NCBI GenBank assembly: GCA_965368185.1
Contig: CBDULZ010000001.1
Span: 102,035 to 166,034 of the forward strand
Length of the DNA: 64,000 bases
DNA from: Kriegella sp965368185
GTDB lineage: Bacteria; Bacteroidota; Bacteroidia; Flavobacteriales; Flavobacteriaceae
Reading direction: 5' to 3'
In this document: piece after piece, positions 54,506 to 63,323 of the stretch
Layout of the letters: the number at the start of each line of letters is the position of its first letter
How positions within the stretch are numbered: the stretch's first letter is position 1
Made by a program: the position numbers and the translations under genes
Notes under the pieces: model-generated
Told to the model about the DNA's origin: nothing
Database searches by the model: none
What the model saw: the letters and a program-made list of their open reading frames with translations, nothing else

Positions 54506-54967
54506 ATGGAAAATACCGTACCACTCAAAAGAAAAAAAGAATTACAAGGCGTCAGTCGCGATCACCATCAAGGCCTCCTTCTGTGTTGGAAAATACGAAC
54601 CGGATTTTCAAAAGGTATCGAAGTAACAAGAATAAAACGCTATGCGGATTGGTTCTTTAAAACACACCTTGTACCACATTTCGAGTTGGAAGAGCAATAT
54701 ATGTTTCCTATTCTAGGTAAGGATAACGAACTGGTCAAAAAAGCCCTTGCCGAACATCGCAGGTTGATTAGGTTATTCAATGATCAAGAAATTCATAAAT
54801 CGCTTGGGCTCATTGAAGAAGAGCTCGCACAGCATATACGTTTTGAAGAACGTATACTTTTCAAGGAAATTCAAAAAATAGCTACAGCAGCACAATTAAA
54901 TACAATTTCAAAAATACATAACGATGAGAAATTCAGAGACAATTCAGATGACCCATTCTGGGCATAA
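54506..54967 (+). CDS. Hemerythrin domain protein
   Basis: 153 aa, a single four-helix hemerythrin-like domain: SRDHHQGLLLCWKIRTGF (about 15-32), FFKTHLVPHFELEEQYMFPIL, ALAEHRRLIRLF, and LAQHIRFEERILFKEI. These give the expected His/Glu iron ligands. Lacks the DUF542 part, so is probably an NO- or oxygen-binding partner. Begins 11 bp after the RIC gene. Confidence 0.88.
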   Translation: MENTVPLKRKKELQGVSRDHHQGLLLCWKIRTGFSKGIEVTRIKRYADWFFKTHLVPHFELEEQYMFPILGKDNELVKKALAEHRRLIRLFNDQEIHKSLGLIEEELAQHIRFEERILFKEIQKIATAAQLNTISKIHNDEKFRDNSDDPFWA

Positions 54968-55283
54968 GAGCCTATTCACTACTAAAAAAGTGAAACCATT
55001 TAACATCTACAACAACGTTCTAGCCGAATTTAAAAGAGAACAAACAGGCTATATGACCATCGCAATCATAGGTCAAAGCTGTATTGGATCCGTGGCTGCA
55101 ATGCTATTATTGATGGGCGACATACAAACAGCAGTGATGCTGACCTTACTTTTTTTAGTCACCATTTTGTGCATGGCCTATAACGGCGCGGTACTTGCAC
55201 AACTGAAACCAAAGGTTGTATTCAACCTATTGTTACTGAGCGTATCGTTCAATATTCTAGTGATCATTTGCAGTTTATTCTAA
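54924..55283 (+). CDS. Membrane protein of unknown function in the NO operon
   Basis: 119 aa from the first ATG, overlapping the hemerythrin gene by 44 bp; an ATG at 54948 gives a shorter overlap of 20 bp and is equally likely. Soluble start with KVKPFNIYNNVLAEFKREQ, then three membrane helices (about 45-62, 67-87, 97-119). No known motif and no conserved His/Cys pattern. Overlap with its neighbour suggests coupled translation and a shared role. Confidence 0.7.
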   Translation: MRNSETIQMTHSGHKSLFTTKKVKPFNIYNNVLAEFKREQTGYMTIAIIGQSCIGSVAAMLLLMGDIQTAVMLTLLFLVTILCMAYNGAVLAQLKPKVVFNLLLLSVSFNILVIICSLF

Positions 55284-55316
55284 AGAACAACCCCAAAAAA
55301 ACGAATCCCCGATTAC

Positions 55317-55643
55317 ATGACGAACAGCTGCTACAGTCTAACATATTTCAATGAGTTCGGGGAAGAATGTCATGCTGATTTCAAGCTCAATGAATATCAT
55401 AACCTGATGGAATTGCTCTTTGACAAATATGTCGAGGATTGGGGCGATTGTAAAGGCAGGGCCTGGTGCGGAACCTGCCATGTCGAGTTGGTAAAGGGTT
55501 CCATTACCGAAAATATGGATAGGGATGAACTGCTTAGACTATCTAAAATTGGAAACCGCACCGAAAACAGCCGACTGGCTTGCCAGATTCCCGTAAACGC
55601 CGAATTAAACGGTAGTATCATCCGGATACTAAAGGATGATTAA
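55317..55643 (+). CDS. 2Fe-2S ferredoxin
   Basis: 108 aa. Plant/adrenodoxin-type ferredoxin fold with ligands Cys45, Cys51, Cys54 and Cys89 (DCKGRAWCGTCHVEL ... RLACQIPV), spacing C-x5-C-x2-C-x34-C. An electron donor, possibly for NO reduction or Fe-S repair. Its end overlaps the convergent gene by 4 bp. Confidence 0.9.
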   Translation: MTNSCYSLTYFNEFGEECHADFKLNEYHNLMELLFDKYVEDWGDCKGRAWCGTCHVELVKGSITENMDRDELLRLSKIGNRTENSRLACQIPVNAELNGSIIRILKDD

Positions 55644-56854
55644 ACTTGACTTCCTTTTTGTTTCCCGAATACAATAAGCAGCAAACTCAGTGGTATCAAA
55701 AGGCTTCCTAGCGCTAAAACTTCAAAATAATCATCAAAAAGTGATAGACGCAACCAAGACACTATTCCTTTTAAAAAAATAAGCACCTCAGTGATGACGA
55801 ACCCTGTGAGGTACAACCAATAGCCGTTTTGTGATATCCGTATCGACTTAAAAAAATCGAAGAACAAAAACAATGAGATACTTACAACCCCCAGAAACGT
55901 TCCATGTAAATAACCAATGGTAAAATCAAGATATATAGCCGCTAAATTGGCAAAATAAGGCAAAGCTGTCAAAAGTTGGAGGGCCATTTTAAGTACCAAA
56001 AGAAGCCCCACAGTCTTTAACAGATGGTATTGAAATTTTGACAAAACCGGTACCCAACGCGCTTTCGAACGCACAAAAAAAAGAAACAGCACGGCCAATG
56101 CAAAAAGTTGCAACATGGCCCCTGCCCCACCCAATACATTTAATACAAGTGGAGGTTTGGCAAATAAGGTTGACAGAAAAAATGTCAGTAAAATTCCGAG
56201 ATTGATACTTATAAAAAATATTTTAAATATCTTTTTTGATGGATGAATCTCCTGTCGTTCGAGCATATGAAAGAACAGCCCGAAAATGGCCATCAGCATC
56301 CACCCGTTATACAAAAAATGGAGATAAAAATAAATGGCCAGCCGATACCAAACCGATTCGGGTCCCCAAATATTCATAACCGCCCCCAGCGCCCAAGGTC
56401 CTAAACTAGAAATCACCAAATACCATAACGCCGCGTTTACACATTTATAAGCACTACTTTTTTTAAACTTGCCTTTTACATGCTTGCGAAAAAACCAAAA
56501 GAACCAATACGAGGCAAAAAGAAACAATGTCGAAAACAAAATTGAGAACAGGGCATAACCCTGAAAGGGAAAGGTCAGTAACATGCCCAACAATGTCAAC
56601 TGGGTAAACCAAAAGATATAACGATATTTTTTATCGGTAATCAAGTCTTGTACGAATAATTTATACAACAAAGTGGTCAATGCCACATACGCCCAGCCCA
56701 ACAACGCTAAATGGGAATGGGTATGAACAAAGAACTTGTAATTGATAGGAATGTCTACCGAATGGAAAGAACGCAATACCACACCTAACACGGCCGCCAA
56801 AATAAAATAGGTGAAGCCTATTTTGGCATGTAATTTTAAATCTGTCATTTTCAA
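55640..56854 (-). CDS. Twelve-helix membrane protein, haem-copper oxidase subunit I-like
   Basis: 404 aa with about twelve membrane helices. His residues lie where oxidase subunit I and NO-reductase-like proteins have haem ligands: FFVHTHSHLALLGW (about 42-55), YFYLHFLYNGW and LFFHMLE (about 180-205), and YLHGTFLGVV (about 320-329). A lone member without an adjacent subunit II suggests a relative of NnrS/NorB-like proteins rather than a full oxidase. Likely involved in NO or copper handling given the neighbours. Divergent from the porin gene. Confidence 0.8.
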   Translation of the reverse strand: MKMTDLKLHAKIGFTYFILAAVLGVVLRSFHSVDIPINYKFFVHTHSHLALLGWAYVALTTLLYKLFVQDLITDKKYRYIFWFTQLTLLGMLLTFPFQGYALFSILFSTLFLFASYWFFWFFRKHVKGKFKKSSAYKCVNAALWYLVISSLGPWALGAVMNIWGPESVWYRLAIYFYLHFLYNGWMLMAIFGLFFHMLERQEIHPSKKIFKIFFISINLGILLTFFLSTLFAKPPLVLNVLGGAGAMLQLFALAVLFLFFVRSKARWVPVLSKFQYHLLKTVGLLLVLKMALQLLTALPYFANLAAIYLDFTIGYLHGTFLGVVSISLFLFFDFFKSIRISQNGYWLYLTGFVITEVLIFLKGIVSWLRLSLFDDYFEVLALGSLLIPLSLLLIVFGKQKGSQV

Positions 56855-56935
56855 ACCTGCAATTTAAACAAAGATTGCGACATACACATTTGTCAAAATA
56901 CTACAGTGAATCGAGTATTGATTAGCCCTCAAAAC

Positions 56936-56949
56936 CTGATAATTATCAT
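56936..56949 (+). promoter_or_regulatory. Fnr/Crp-type box upstream of the porin gene
   Basis: CTGAT-AATT-ATCAT, with perfect core TGATAATTATCA, 55 bp before the start codon of the porin gene. A weaker half site (TTGAC-AAAT on the minus strand, 56883-56896) lies nearer the divergent membrane-protein gene. Confidence 0.55.
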
Positions 56950-57004
56950 GTTCTAAGGCTCTTTTTTGACCGTATTTTGCATAACAAATTTCCGAATATT
57001 TCAA

Positions 57005-58270
57005 ATGGAACAAGTCCAAAAAATAGTTTTCCTTTTCTGTATCTTTTTAACCTCCCAAGTCAACGCTCAATTAACGGTTGATGCCGAACTTCGCCCGCGC
57101 ATGGAATACCGACACGGCTTTAAAACCCCTTTTCCTGATAGTGAAAATCCGGCGGCATTTGTATCACAACGTACCAGGCTGAATGCAGGCTTTACCACTG
57201 AAAAATTAAATTTTTACCTCAGTATGCAAGATGTTAGGGTTTGGGGCGATGTACCACAATTGAATTCATCGGATAAAAACGGACTTGGTATTCATCAAGC
57301 TTGGGGAGAAATCTTTTTTGACGAAAAATTTTCCTTAAAATTAGGACGTCAAGAAATTTCCTATGACGACCAGCGTATTATGGGAAGTGTAGGCTGGGCG
57401 CAACAGGCACGAAGCCATGATGTAGCCCTTTTAAGGTTTTCCAAAGAAAAAGTAAAGTTTGATTTGGGCTTTGCGTTCAATCAAGATTCTGAAAATATAA
57501 CAGGCACTACCCTGAATATTCCGGGCACCTACAAAAGCATCCAATATGCATGGCTTCATAGAGATTGGCAGCACTTTCAAGCAAGTTTTCTTTTATTGAG
57601 CAATGGAATGCAATTTATCGATGTCATTGATTCCGAAAATAACGAAACCAGATACTCCCAGACCATTGGAAGTCATTTGAATTACAAAATAGGGGCAGTC
57701 GGATTAATTTCAAATCTTTATTACCAATTCGGAAAAGACGTCGCAAACAACGACCTAAGTGCTTATTTGCTGGCACTGGAAGCAAACTACAAGCCTTCAC
57801 AAACTTGGATGGTGACATTAGGTACGGAGCTTCAGAGCGGAAATGACAGTGGGGCTCCCTCAAATGGAGATAACAATGCCTTTACCCCTTTGTACGGCAC
57901 CAACCATAAATTCAATGGATTTATGGATTACTTTTATGTGGGAAACCATAATAATACTATTGGACTCTTAGATTTTTACTTCAAAGCGAAAGCAGTTCTC
58001 AATCAAAAATCGGATCTGAACATTGCCGTACACAATTTTGTCTCGCCTTCTGAAATTGCACCGAATGTGTCGAGCCAACTGGGTACGGAATTGGATCTGG
58101 TCTATTCTTATACGCTTGACAAAAACATCGCTTTTATGGGCGGTTATTCCCATCTCTTCGCCGCCGAGGGCATGGAAACGATAAAGAGCAATTTTGATGG
58201 AAACACTAACAATTGGGGGTGGGTCATGGTTGCCATTAAACCGACCTTGTTTACAAATCCCGACAAATAG
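57005..58270 (+). CDS. Alginate-export-type outer-membrane porin
   Basis: 421 aa from ATG 57005; the frame is open to a TTG 13 codons earlier, but the signal peptide QKIVFLFCIFLTSQVNAQ fits the later start. The mature part is a beta-barrel with family features: DAELRPRMEYRHGF, SQRTRLNAGF, IHQAWGEIFFDEKFSLKLGRQEISYDDQRIMG and WAQQARSHDVALLRF. Related proteins occur beside nitrite-reduction genes and probably let anions such as nitrite through. First gene of a long operon ending with the NirK cluster. Confidence 0.88.
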   Translation: MEQVQKIVFLFCIFLTSQVNAQLTVDAELRPRMEYRHGFKTPFPDSENPAAFVSQRTRLNAGFTTEKLNFYLSMQDVRVWGDVPQLNSSDKNGLGIHQAWGEIFFDEKFSLKLGRQEISYDDQRIMGSVGWAQQARSHDVALLRFSKEKVKFDLGFAFNQDSENITGTTLNIPGTYKSIQYAWLHRDWQHFQASFLLLSNGMQFIDVIDSENNETRYSQTIGSHLNYKIGAVGLISNLYYQFGKDVANNDLSAYLLALEANYKPSQTWMVTLGTELQSGNDSGAPSNGDNNAFTPLYGTNHKFNGFMDYFYVGNHNNTIGLLDFYFKAKAVLNQKSDLNIAVHNFVSPSEIAPNVSSQLGTELDLVYSYTLDKNIAFMGGYSHLFAAEGMETIKSNFDGNTNNWGWVMVAIKPTLFTNPDK

Positions 58271-58277
58271 CTAGCTC

Positions 58278-58859
58278 ATGGAAAGCCCAACAATCGGTGC
58301 AAAAAACATATACTACCCACCAGGGGGCATGCTGTTGTGGATCGTTATTTTTCTAGAGCTGATTACCTTTGGTATGGCCTTGATCGCTATGGTTTATAGT
58401 GCCAAACAAGAACCTGAAATTTTTCATTCCTCTAGGTTCTTGTTAAATCCCATCTACGGTACTATCAACACTCTGTTCCTGTTGACGAGCGGATTTTTTA
58501 TGGCCATTTCGGTGCAAAAGCTGAAGGCCGGGGAAACAAAGAAGTCTCGAAATTTTTTGACGGTGACTATGCTGTTCGGGCTGCTTTTTTTGGTCGTTAA
58601 AACCATCGAGTACAGTTCAAAAATCGATGCCGGACTAGGGCTTGGGTACAATACCTTCTTTACCTTTTACTGGTTACTGACCCTGTTCCATGTCATTCAT
58701 GTAATCGTAGGCCTGATTATTCTGGCATCCGTTTATTTTGGTCTGAAGAAAGAAAATTCAACTACAAAAATGGAAGATGTAGAGGCAAGTGCCGCCTTTT
58801 GGCATATGTGCGACTTGATTTGGTTGTTACTGTTTCCCATCATTTATTTACTCTTTTAA
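58278..58859 (+). CDS. norE: Cytochrome oxidase subunit III-like protein (NorE-like)
   Basis: 193 aa, five membrane helices. COX3 features: YPPGGMLLWIVIFLELITFGMA (about 13-34) and the terminal FWHMCDLIWLLLFPIIYLLF. Shorter than COX3 of aa3 oxidases, matching NorE, an accessory of NO reductase. It starts 7 bp after the porin stop, and the next gene starts 1 bp after its stop. Confidence 0.87.
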   Translation: MESPTIGAKNIYYPPGGMLLWIVIFLELITFGMALIAMVYSAKQEPEIFHSSRFLLNPIYGTINTLFLLTSGFFMAISVQKLKAGETKKSRNFLTVTMLFGLLFLVVKTIEYSSKIDAGLGLGYNTFFTFYWLLTLFHVIHVIVGLIILASVYFGLKKENSTTKMEDVEASAAFWHMCDLIWLLLFPIIYLLF

Positions 58860-58860
58860 A

Positions 58861-59097
58861 ATGGATAAACGCACATTATATACTTGGGCACTACTACTAC
58901 TCTTTACCCTACTTGCGGGCATCACTTCAGGAACGGCCCAGAAATATGCCGGCGTAGCGATCTTGGTATTGTCGGCAGTTAAATTCATGGGCGTTGCCTT
59001 TGAGTTTATGGACTTGAAAGTTGCCCATAATTTTTGGAAAATCGCCGTTACAGCCTATATACTGGTCTTTATGGGAATCGTTTTGATACTAATATGA
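58861..59097 (+). CDS. norF: Cytochrome oxidase subunit IV-like protein (NorF-like)
   Basis: 78 aa, three membrane helices. Motif KFMGVAFEFMDLKVAHNFWK is characteristic of prokaryotic COX4/NorF proteins. Its one-base spacing from the NorE-like gene indicates coupled translation. The NO reductase itself (norB or norZ) is not in the window. Confidence 0.82.
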   Translation: MDKRTLYTWALLLLFTLLAGITSGTAQKYAGVAILVLSAVKFMGVAFEFMDLKVAHNFWKIAVTAYILVFMGIVLILI

Positions 59098-59150
59098 GTG
59101 CTAAAAATCTGTAAAACAAATAATACTTCGTATAATTTAATCGAAAAAAA

Positions 59151-60962
59151 ATGACAAATGCACACTCCTTTCACATCCCTGTAATGGGAATAGGATTTAC
59201 GATCGATACCCCTTTAAAGGTTTCCCGGTTCGGGATTGACTCCGTAATTTCTTTGGTCGATGACATCCTTTTGGAAAAGCTACGGAAAATGTACTGCGGA
59301 AAATTTGAAATTCCGTATACCGAAATAACGGATAGAATGGAAGACTTTAGGGCGAAACGGATCACATCGTATCTCGACCTTATTCAAGAACTTGCCCAAA
59401 AAAAATTCGAGGGTTTTAAAAATGCTACGGTGGCAACAACCAACGACATAAAGGAATATTTCCATAGACTGCCTGATACTTCAAGTCTTAAACAAGAGTT
59501 CGAACAATTGACCAAAGATTGTTTTAATCTTGAGGAAATCGGTACTTGGGTCAAAGCGCATATGCCCATGGGCAGTATCGATGTCAATATTATGACCAAG
59601 GTCGACAAGGACAATTATTTCAAAAAGGAAAAACTGTCCACCGAATTTAACGATGCACATGCCGCGCTACGAGGCTTTATGAATAGCAGCTTGAATTCTT
59701 CCGTGATTCTCTCCGCAGGAATGAATCCCAGATTGTACAGTTATTTGGAGGAATTCGATGATTTTTATCCCGATGCCGATGGAAACCTTAAAAAGAAAAT
59801 CGTCTTAAAGGTAAGCGAATACCGGTCTGCCTTGATCCAAGGGAAATTCTTGGCCAAAAAAGGCATTTGGGTGTCAGAGTACCGCATTGAATCCGGACTC
59901 AACTGTGGCGGTCATGCTTTTGCGACCGATGGATATCTGATGGGACCAATCTTGGAGCAGTTTAAGACCAATAAAGAAGAATTGACAACCGAAGTCCACC
60001 AATTGATGGTTACTGCGCTGGAGCAGAAAGAACGCCCTGTTCCTAAAATGCCGTTACCCTTAAAAATTTCTGCACAGGGCGGTGTCGGAACTTCCGAAGA
60101 ACACGAGTTTCTTATGAATCATTACCAAGTTGATTCCGTAGGCTGGGGCACACCATTCTTGTTGGTCCCTGAAGCTTCAACGGTAGACAAAGCGACTTTG
60201 GACCAGCTGGTGGCCGCCAAAGAAGATGACCTTTATTTGAGCAACATTTCACCTTTAGGTATTCCCTTCCATAGTTTAAGAGGAAATACCAAGGATTTGG
60301 AAAAGGCGAAGAATCTTGCAAAAGGAAGGCCCGGAAGTGCCTGCCCCAAAAAATTCGTCGCCCTGAACAAAGAGTATAAAGATGAAGGCCTTTGTACCGC
60401 CTCTCGCCAGTACCAACATTTAAAATTACAGGAATTGGAAAAGGAATCCGTTTCATCGGAAGACTATCAAATACGCTACGCCAAGATCACTGAAAAATCA
60501 TGTACTTGTGTTGGGCTCGGCACATCGGCCCTATTGGCCTACGGATTGGACACCAAAACCGAGGGCGAAGGAGTTTCGATCTGTCCTGGGCCGAATATGG
60601 CATATTTTTCAAAGATTGCGACCCTATCGGAAATGACAGATCATATTTACGGAAGGACCAATCTTATTACCCGATCTGATAGACCCAACATGTTTATCAA
60701 AGAACTTTCCATATACCTGAAGTACCTAGAAGAACAAATTACCGAGACCCGCAGGTTCGTTACCCGGAAGCAAAAACAGTATTTACTAAAGTTTGCGACC
60801 AATCTAAATGAGGGAATAGCCTACTATGAGGCCCTTTTTACCGGTTCTATGGAGGTATTCAAATCGTCAAAAGCTAAAATTTTGTATGATTTTCTTTGTG
60901 GTAAAGATGTTTTGGAAAATCTAATCCTTGAAATCGAGGCACTTGAAATTGCAAAGGTATAA
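59151..60962 (+). CDS. Large protein with nitronate-monooxygenase/glutamate-synthase-like TIM barrel
   Basis: 603 aa, soluble, no signal peptide. Residues about 250-360 resemble the FMN-binding end of nitronate monooxygenases: NCGGHAFATDGYL (about 251-263) and then ISAQGGVGTSEEHEFL (about 305-320) followed by VDSVGWGTPFLLVPEA. After that comes a Cys-rich part with Cys398, 415, 451, 453 and 478 (SACPKK, LCTASR, KSCTCVG, SICPGP) that could hold an Fe-S cluster. N- and C-terminal helical parts are unfamiliar. Location between NorEF and NirK points to nitrogen-oxide chemistry. Function not known to me. Confidence 0.8.
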   Translation: MTNAHSFHIPVMGIGFTIDTPLKVSRFGIDSVISLVDDILLEKLRKMYCGKFEIPYTEITDRMEDFRAKRITSYLDLIQELAQKKFEGFKNATVATTNDIKEYFHRLPDTSSLKQEFEQLTKDCFNLEEIGTWVKAHMPMGSIDVNIMTKVDKDNYFKKEKLSTEFNDAHAALRGFMNSSLNSSVILSAGMNPRLYSYLEEFDDFYPDADGNLKKKIVLKVSEYRSALIQGKFLAKKGIWVSEYRIESGLNCGGHAFATDGYLMGPILEQFKTNKEELTTEVHQLMVTALEQKERPVPKMPLPLKISAQGGVGTSEEHEFLMNHYQVDSVGWGTPFLLVPEASTVDKATLDQLVAAKEDDLYLSNISPLGIPFHSLRGNTKDLEKAKNLAKGRPGSACPKKFVALNKEYKDEGLCTASRQYQHLKLQELEKESVSSEDYQIRYAKITEKSCTCVGLGTSALLAYGLDTKTEGEGVSICPGPNMAYFSKIATLSEMTDHIYGRTNLITRSDRPNMFIKELSIYLKYLEEQITETRRFVTRKQKQYLLKFATNLNEGIAYYEALFTGSMEVFKSSKAKILYDFLCGKDVLENLILEIEALEIAKV

Positions 60963-60971
60963 TTCCAAAAC

Positions 60972-60985
60972 ATGAGGATTGTCAT
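60972..60985 (+). promoter_or_regulatory. Fnr/Crp-type box upstream of nirK
   Basis: ATGAG-GATT-GTCAT, perfect outer arms ATGA/TCAT, 86 bp before the nirK start. Suggests a separate promoter for nirK within the larger cluster. Confidence 0.5.
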
Positions 60986-61070
60986 ATTTTGGGATGGATG
61001 GCTAATCTATATTTACAACTTATAAAAAGACAAAAAACTCTTTTATCCAAAAATTTAAATCAATACAACC

Positions 61071-62528
61071 ATGAAATCTACCCAGTCTAAGTTATCGGTA
61101 TTGCTAATCGCAGTAGCGTTGTTGCTATTTATCTCCTCCTGTAAGGATAACATTGAAAATAAGGAAATTGCCAGTGCCGACATACCTGCAACGGTAGAAA
61201 TGGAGGCTATTTTGACCTCCCCTCCCCATGTACCTCCGCCAACAGGAAAAAGAAAGGCAAAAAAATTGATTGTAGACATGGAAATTCTCGAAGAGGAAGG
61301 TGAAATGACTAATGGAGTAAAATACGTGTATTGGACTTTTGGCGGCACGGTGCCCGGAAGTTTTATTCGTACCAAGATCGGTGACGAAGTCGAGTTCCAC
61401 CTAAAGAACCACCCTGACAACAAGTTGCCGCACAACATTGACCTGCATGCCGTAACTGGCCCAGGTGGTGGAGCAGAATCCTCATTTGTGGCTCCCGGTC
61501 ACGAAAAAGTGTTTTCCTTTAAAGTTCTGAATCCAGGGCTCTATGTTTATCATTGTGCCACCGCCCCTGTGGGCATGCACATTGCAAACGGTATGTACGG
61601 ACTGATTTTGGTTGAACCGGAAGAAGGCCTACCCGATGTGGATAAGGAATATTATATCATGCAAGGTGATTTTTACACCAAAGGAGCAAACGGCGATCGC
61701 GGACTTCAACCTTTTGATATGCAAAAGGCCGTCGATGAAAAAGCCGACTATGTCGTCTTCAATGGCAAGGTCGGAGCGCTTACTGGCGATAATGCCATTA
61801 CCGCCAACGTAGGCGAAACGGTACGCCTCTATGTAGGAAACGGAGGTCCGAACTTGGTATCTTCTTTTCATGTGATCGGGGAAATTTTCGATAAAGTACA
61901 TGTTGAAGGGGGTTCTACGATTAATGAAAATGTACAGACCACTTTAATTCCCGCTGGAGGTGCGGCAATTGTTGAGTTCAAGGTAGAGGTGCCCGGAACT
62001 TTTATCTTGGTAGATCATTCCATTTTCAGGGCATTCAACAAAGGGGCACTGGGAATGCTCAAAGTACAGGGCGATGATAACAAGACTATCTACTCCGGCG
62101 AATTGCGCGATGATATTTATTTACCTGAAGGTGGCGGCATACAAACGATGCCTTCAGCCGATGGGGTCCCAGCTTCTGAAATTCCCGCTAAATCTATGGC
62201 CGAACGCATGGAATTTGGTAAAGACAGTTATATGCAAACCTGTTTTGCCTGCCATCAGGCAGAGGGACAGGGAATACCGAACGCCTTCCCGCCCTTGGCA
62301 AAATCAGATTACCTCAACGCCGATGTCAATCGGGCGATCGATATTGTGCTACATGGCTTAACCGGTGAAATAACGGTAAACGGAGAAAAATACAACAGTG
62401 TAATGACCGCGCAGACCTTGTCTGACGATGAAGTTGCCAACGTACTTACCTACGTATACAACAGCTGGGGCAACTCTAAAAAAGAAATTACTCCGGCAAT
62501 GGTAAAATCTGTTCGAAGCAGCAAATAA
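61071..62528 (+). CDS. nirK: Copper nitrite reductase with C-terminal cytochrome c domain
   Basis: 485 aa. Lipoprotein-type signal (lipobox ISSC at about 24). Two cupredoxin domains carry type 1 and type 2 copper ligands: LPHNIDLHAVTG, YVYHCATAPVGMHIANGMYG, SFHVIGEIFDK and the late His in LVDHSIFRAFNKGALG. A cytochrome c domain follows (about 375-470) with CFACHQAEGQG (Cys391) and NSVMTAQ. Reduces nitrite to NO, with electrons entering through the fused haem. The signal suggests membrane attachment. Confidence 0.95.
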   Translation: MKSTQSKLSVLLIAVALLLFISSCKDNIENKEIASADIPATVEMEAILTSPPHVPPPTGKRKAKKLIVDMEILEEEGEMTNGVKYVYWTFGGTVPGSFIRTKIGDEVEFHLKNHPDNKLPHNIDLHAVTGPGGGAESSFVAPGHEKVFSFKVLNPGLYVYHCATAPVGMHIANGMYGLILVEPEEGLPDVDKEYYIMQGDFYTKGANGDRGLQPFDMQKAVDEKADYVVFNGKVGALTGDNAITANVGETVRLYVGNGGPNLVSSFHVIGEIFDKVHVEGGSTINENVQTTLIPAGGAAIVEFKVEVPGTFILVDHSIFRAFNKGALGMLKVQGDDNKTIYSGELRDDIYLPEGGGIQTMPSADGVPASEIPAKSMAERMEFGKDSYMQTCFACHQAEGQGIPNAFPPLAKSDYLNADVNRAIDIVLHGLTGEITVNGEKYNSVMTAQTLSDDEVANVLTYVYNSWGNSKKEITPAMVKSVRSSK

Positions 62529-62540
62529 ATAAAAAGTAGT

Positions 62541-63317
62541 ATGGGTTCTTACCTTAAAACCATTTTTGCCTTGATCTGTGTTGCAGCCATTAATACGGTT
62601 GCGGCACAAGAAAACATGGCAGACATTAAGGGAGGAACCTATATTCCGTTGTATGGGGTAGATTCCACAGCTGTTACCATTGAAGATTTTTCGATGGATG
62701 TTTACCCCGTAACCAATGCCGATTATTTGAAATTTGTAAGCGAATTTCCGGCATGGCAAAAAAGCAAGGTAAAACGTCTGTTCGCCGATGGTAGCTATTT
62801 AGCCAACTGGGCAAGTGACCTTTCGTATGGAAATCAGCTTTCCGCAGATGCACCGGTAACCAACATCTCTTGGTTCGCGGCAAACAAATACTGTGAATGC
62901 CAAGGAAAAAGGCTGCCCACTATCGATGAATGGGAGTATGCCGCTATGGCCGATGAAAAAATCGCCGATGCCAGAAAGAAAGAGAGCTACAATCAAAAAA
63001 TATTGGATTGGTACGAAGCGCCAAAAACTTTCAATAACGAAATTGGTTCGACCTTTAAAAACTATTGGGGCATCTACGATCTTCATGGGCTGGTCTGGGA
63101 GTGGACCTTGGATTTCAACTCGGTTCTTATTTCAGGGGAATCTAGAAAGGATGTCGATAAAGACAGTAATTTATTCTGTGGAAGTGCCGCCGTTGGGGCA
63201 TCGGATCTTATGAACTATGCCGCGTTCATGCGGTATGCTTTTCGAGGAAGTATGAAGGCTAATTATTCGGTTAAAAATTTGGGATTTCGTTGTGCCAAGG
63301 ATTTAATCAAAATTTAA
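62541..63317 (+). CDS. nirV: NirV-like formylglycine-generating-enzyme-family protein
   Basis: 258 aa. Signal peptide (about 1-20), then a SUMF1/FGE-sulfatase domain: VYPVTNADYLKFVSEFP, PVTNISWFAANKYCECQGKRLPTIDEWEYAAMADE, DLHGLVWEWTLDF and YAFRGSMKANYSVKNLGFRCAKD. Proteins of this kind next to nirK are called NirV; their task in nitrite-reductase maturation is not settled. Begins 12 bp after nirK. Confidence 0.9.
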   Translation: MGSYLKTIFALICVAAINTVAAQENMADIKGGTYIPLYGVDSTAVTIEDFSMDVYPVTNADYLKFVSEFPAWQKSKVKRLFADGSYLANWASDLSYGNQLSADAPVTNISWFAANKYCECQGKRLPTIDEWEYAAMADEKIADARKKESYNQKILDWYEAPKTFNNEIGSTFKNYWGIYDLHGLVWEWTLDFNSVLISGESRKDVDKDSNLFCGSAAVGASDLMNYAAFMRYAFRGSMKANYSVKNLGFRCAKDLIKI

Positions 63318-63323
63318 AGTGAA

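Noticed and set aside
56883..56896. Second Fnr-type box for the divergent membrane-protein gene
   Set aside because: Only one half-site (TTGAC on the minus strand) fits; the other arm does not match.
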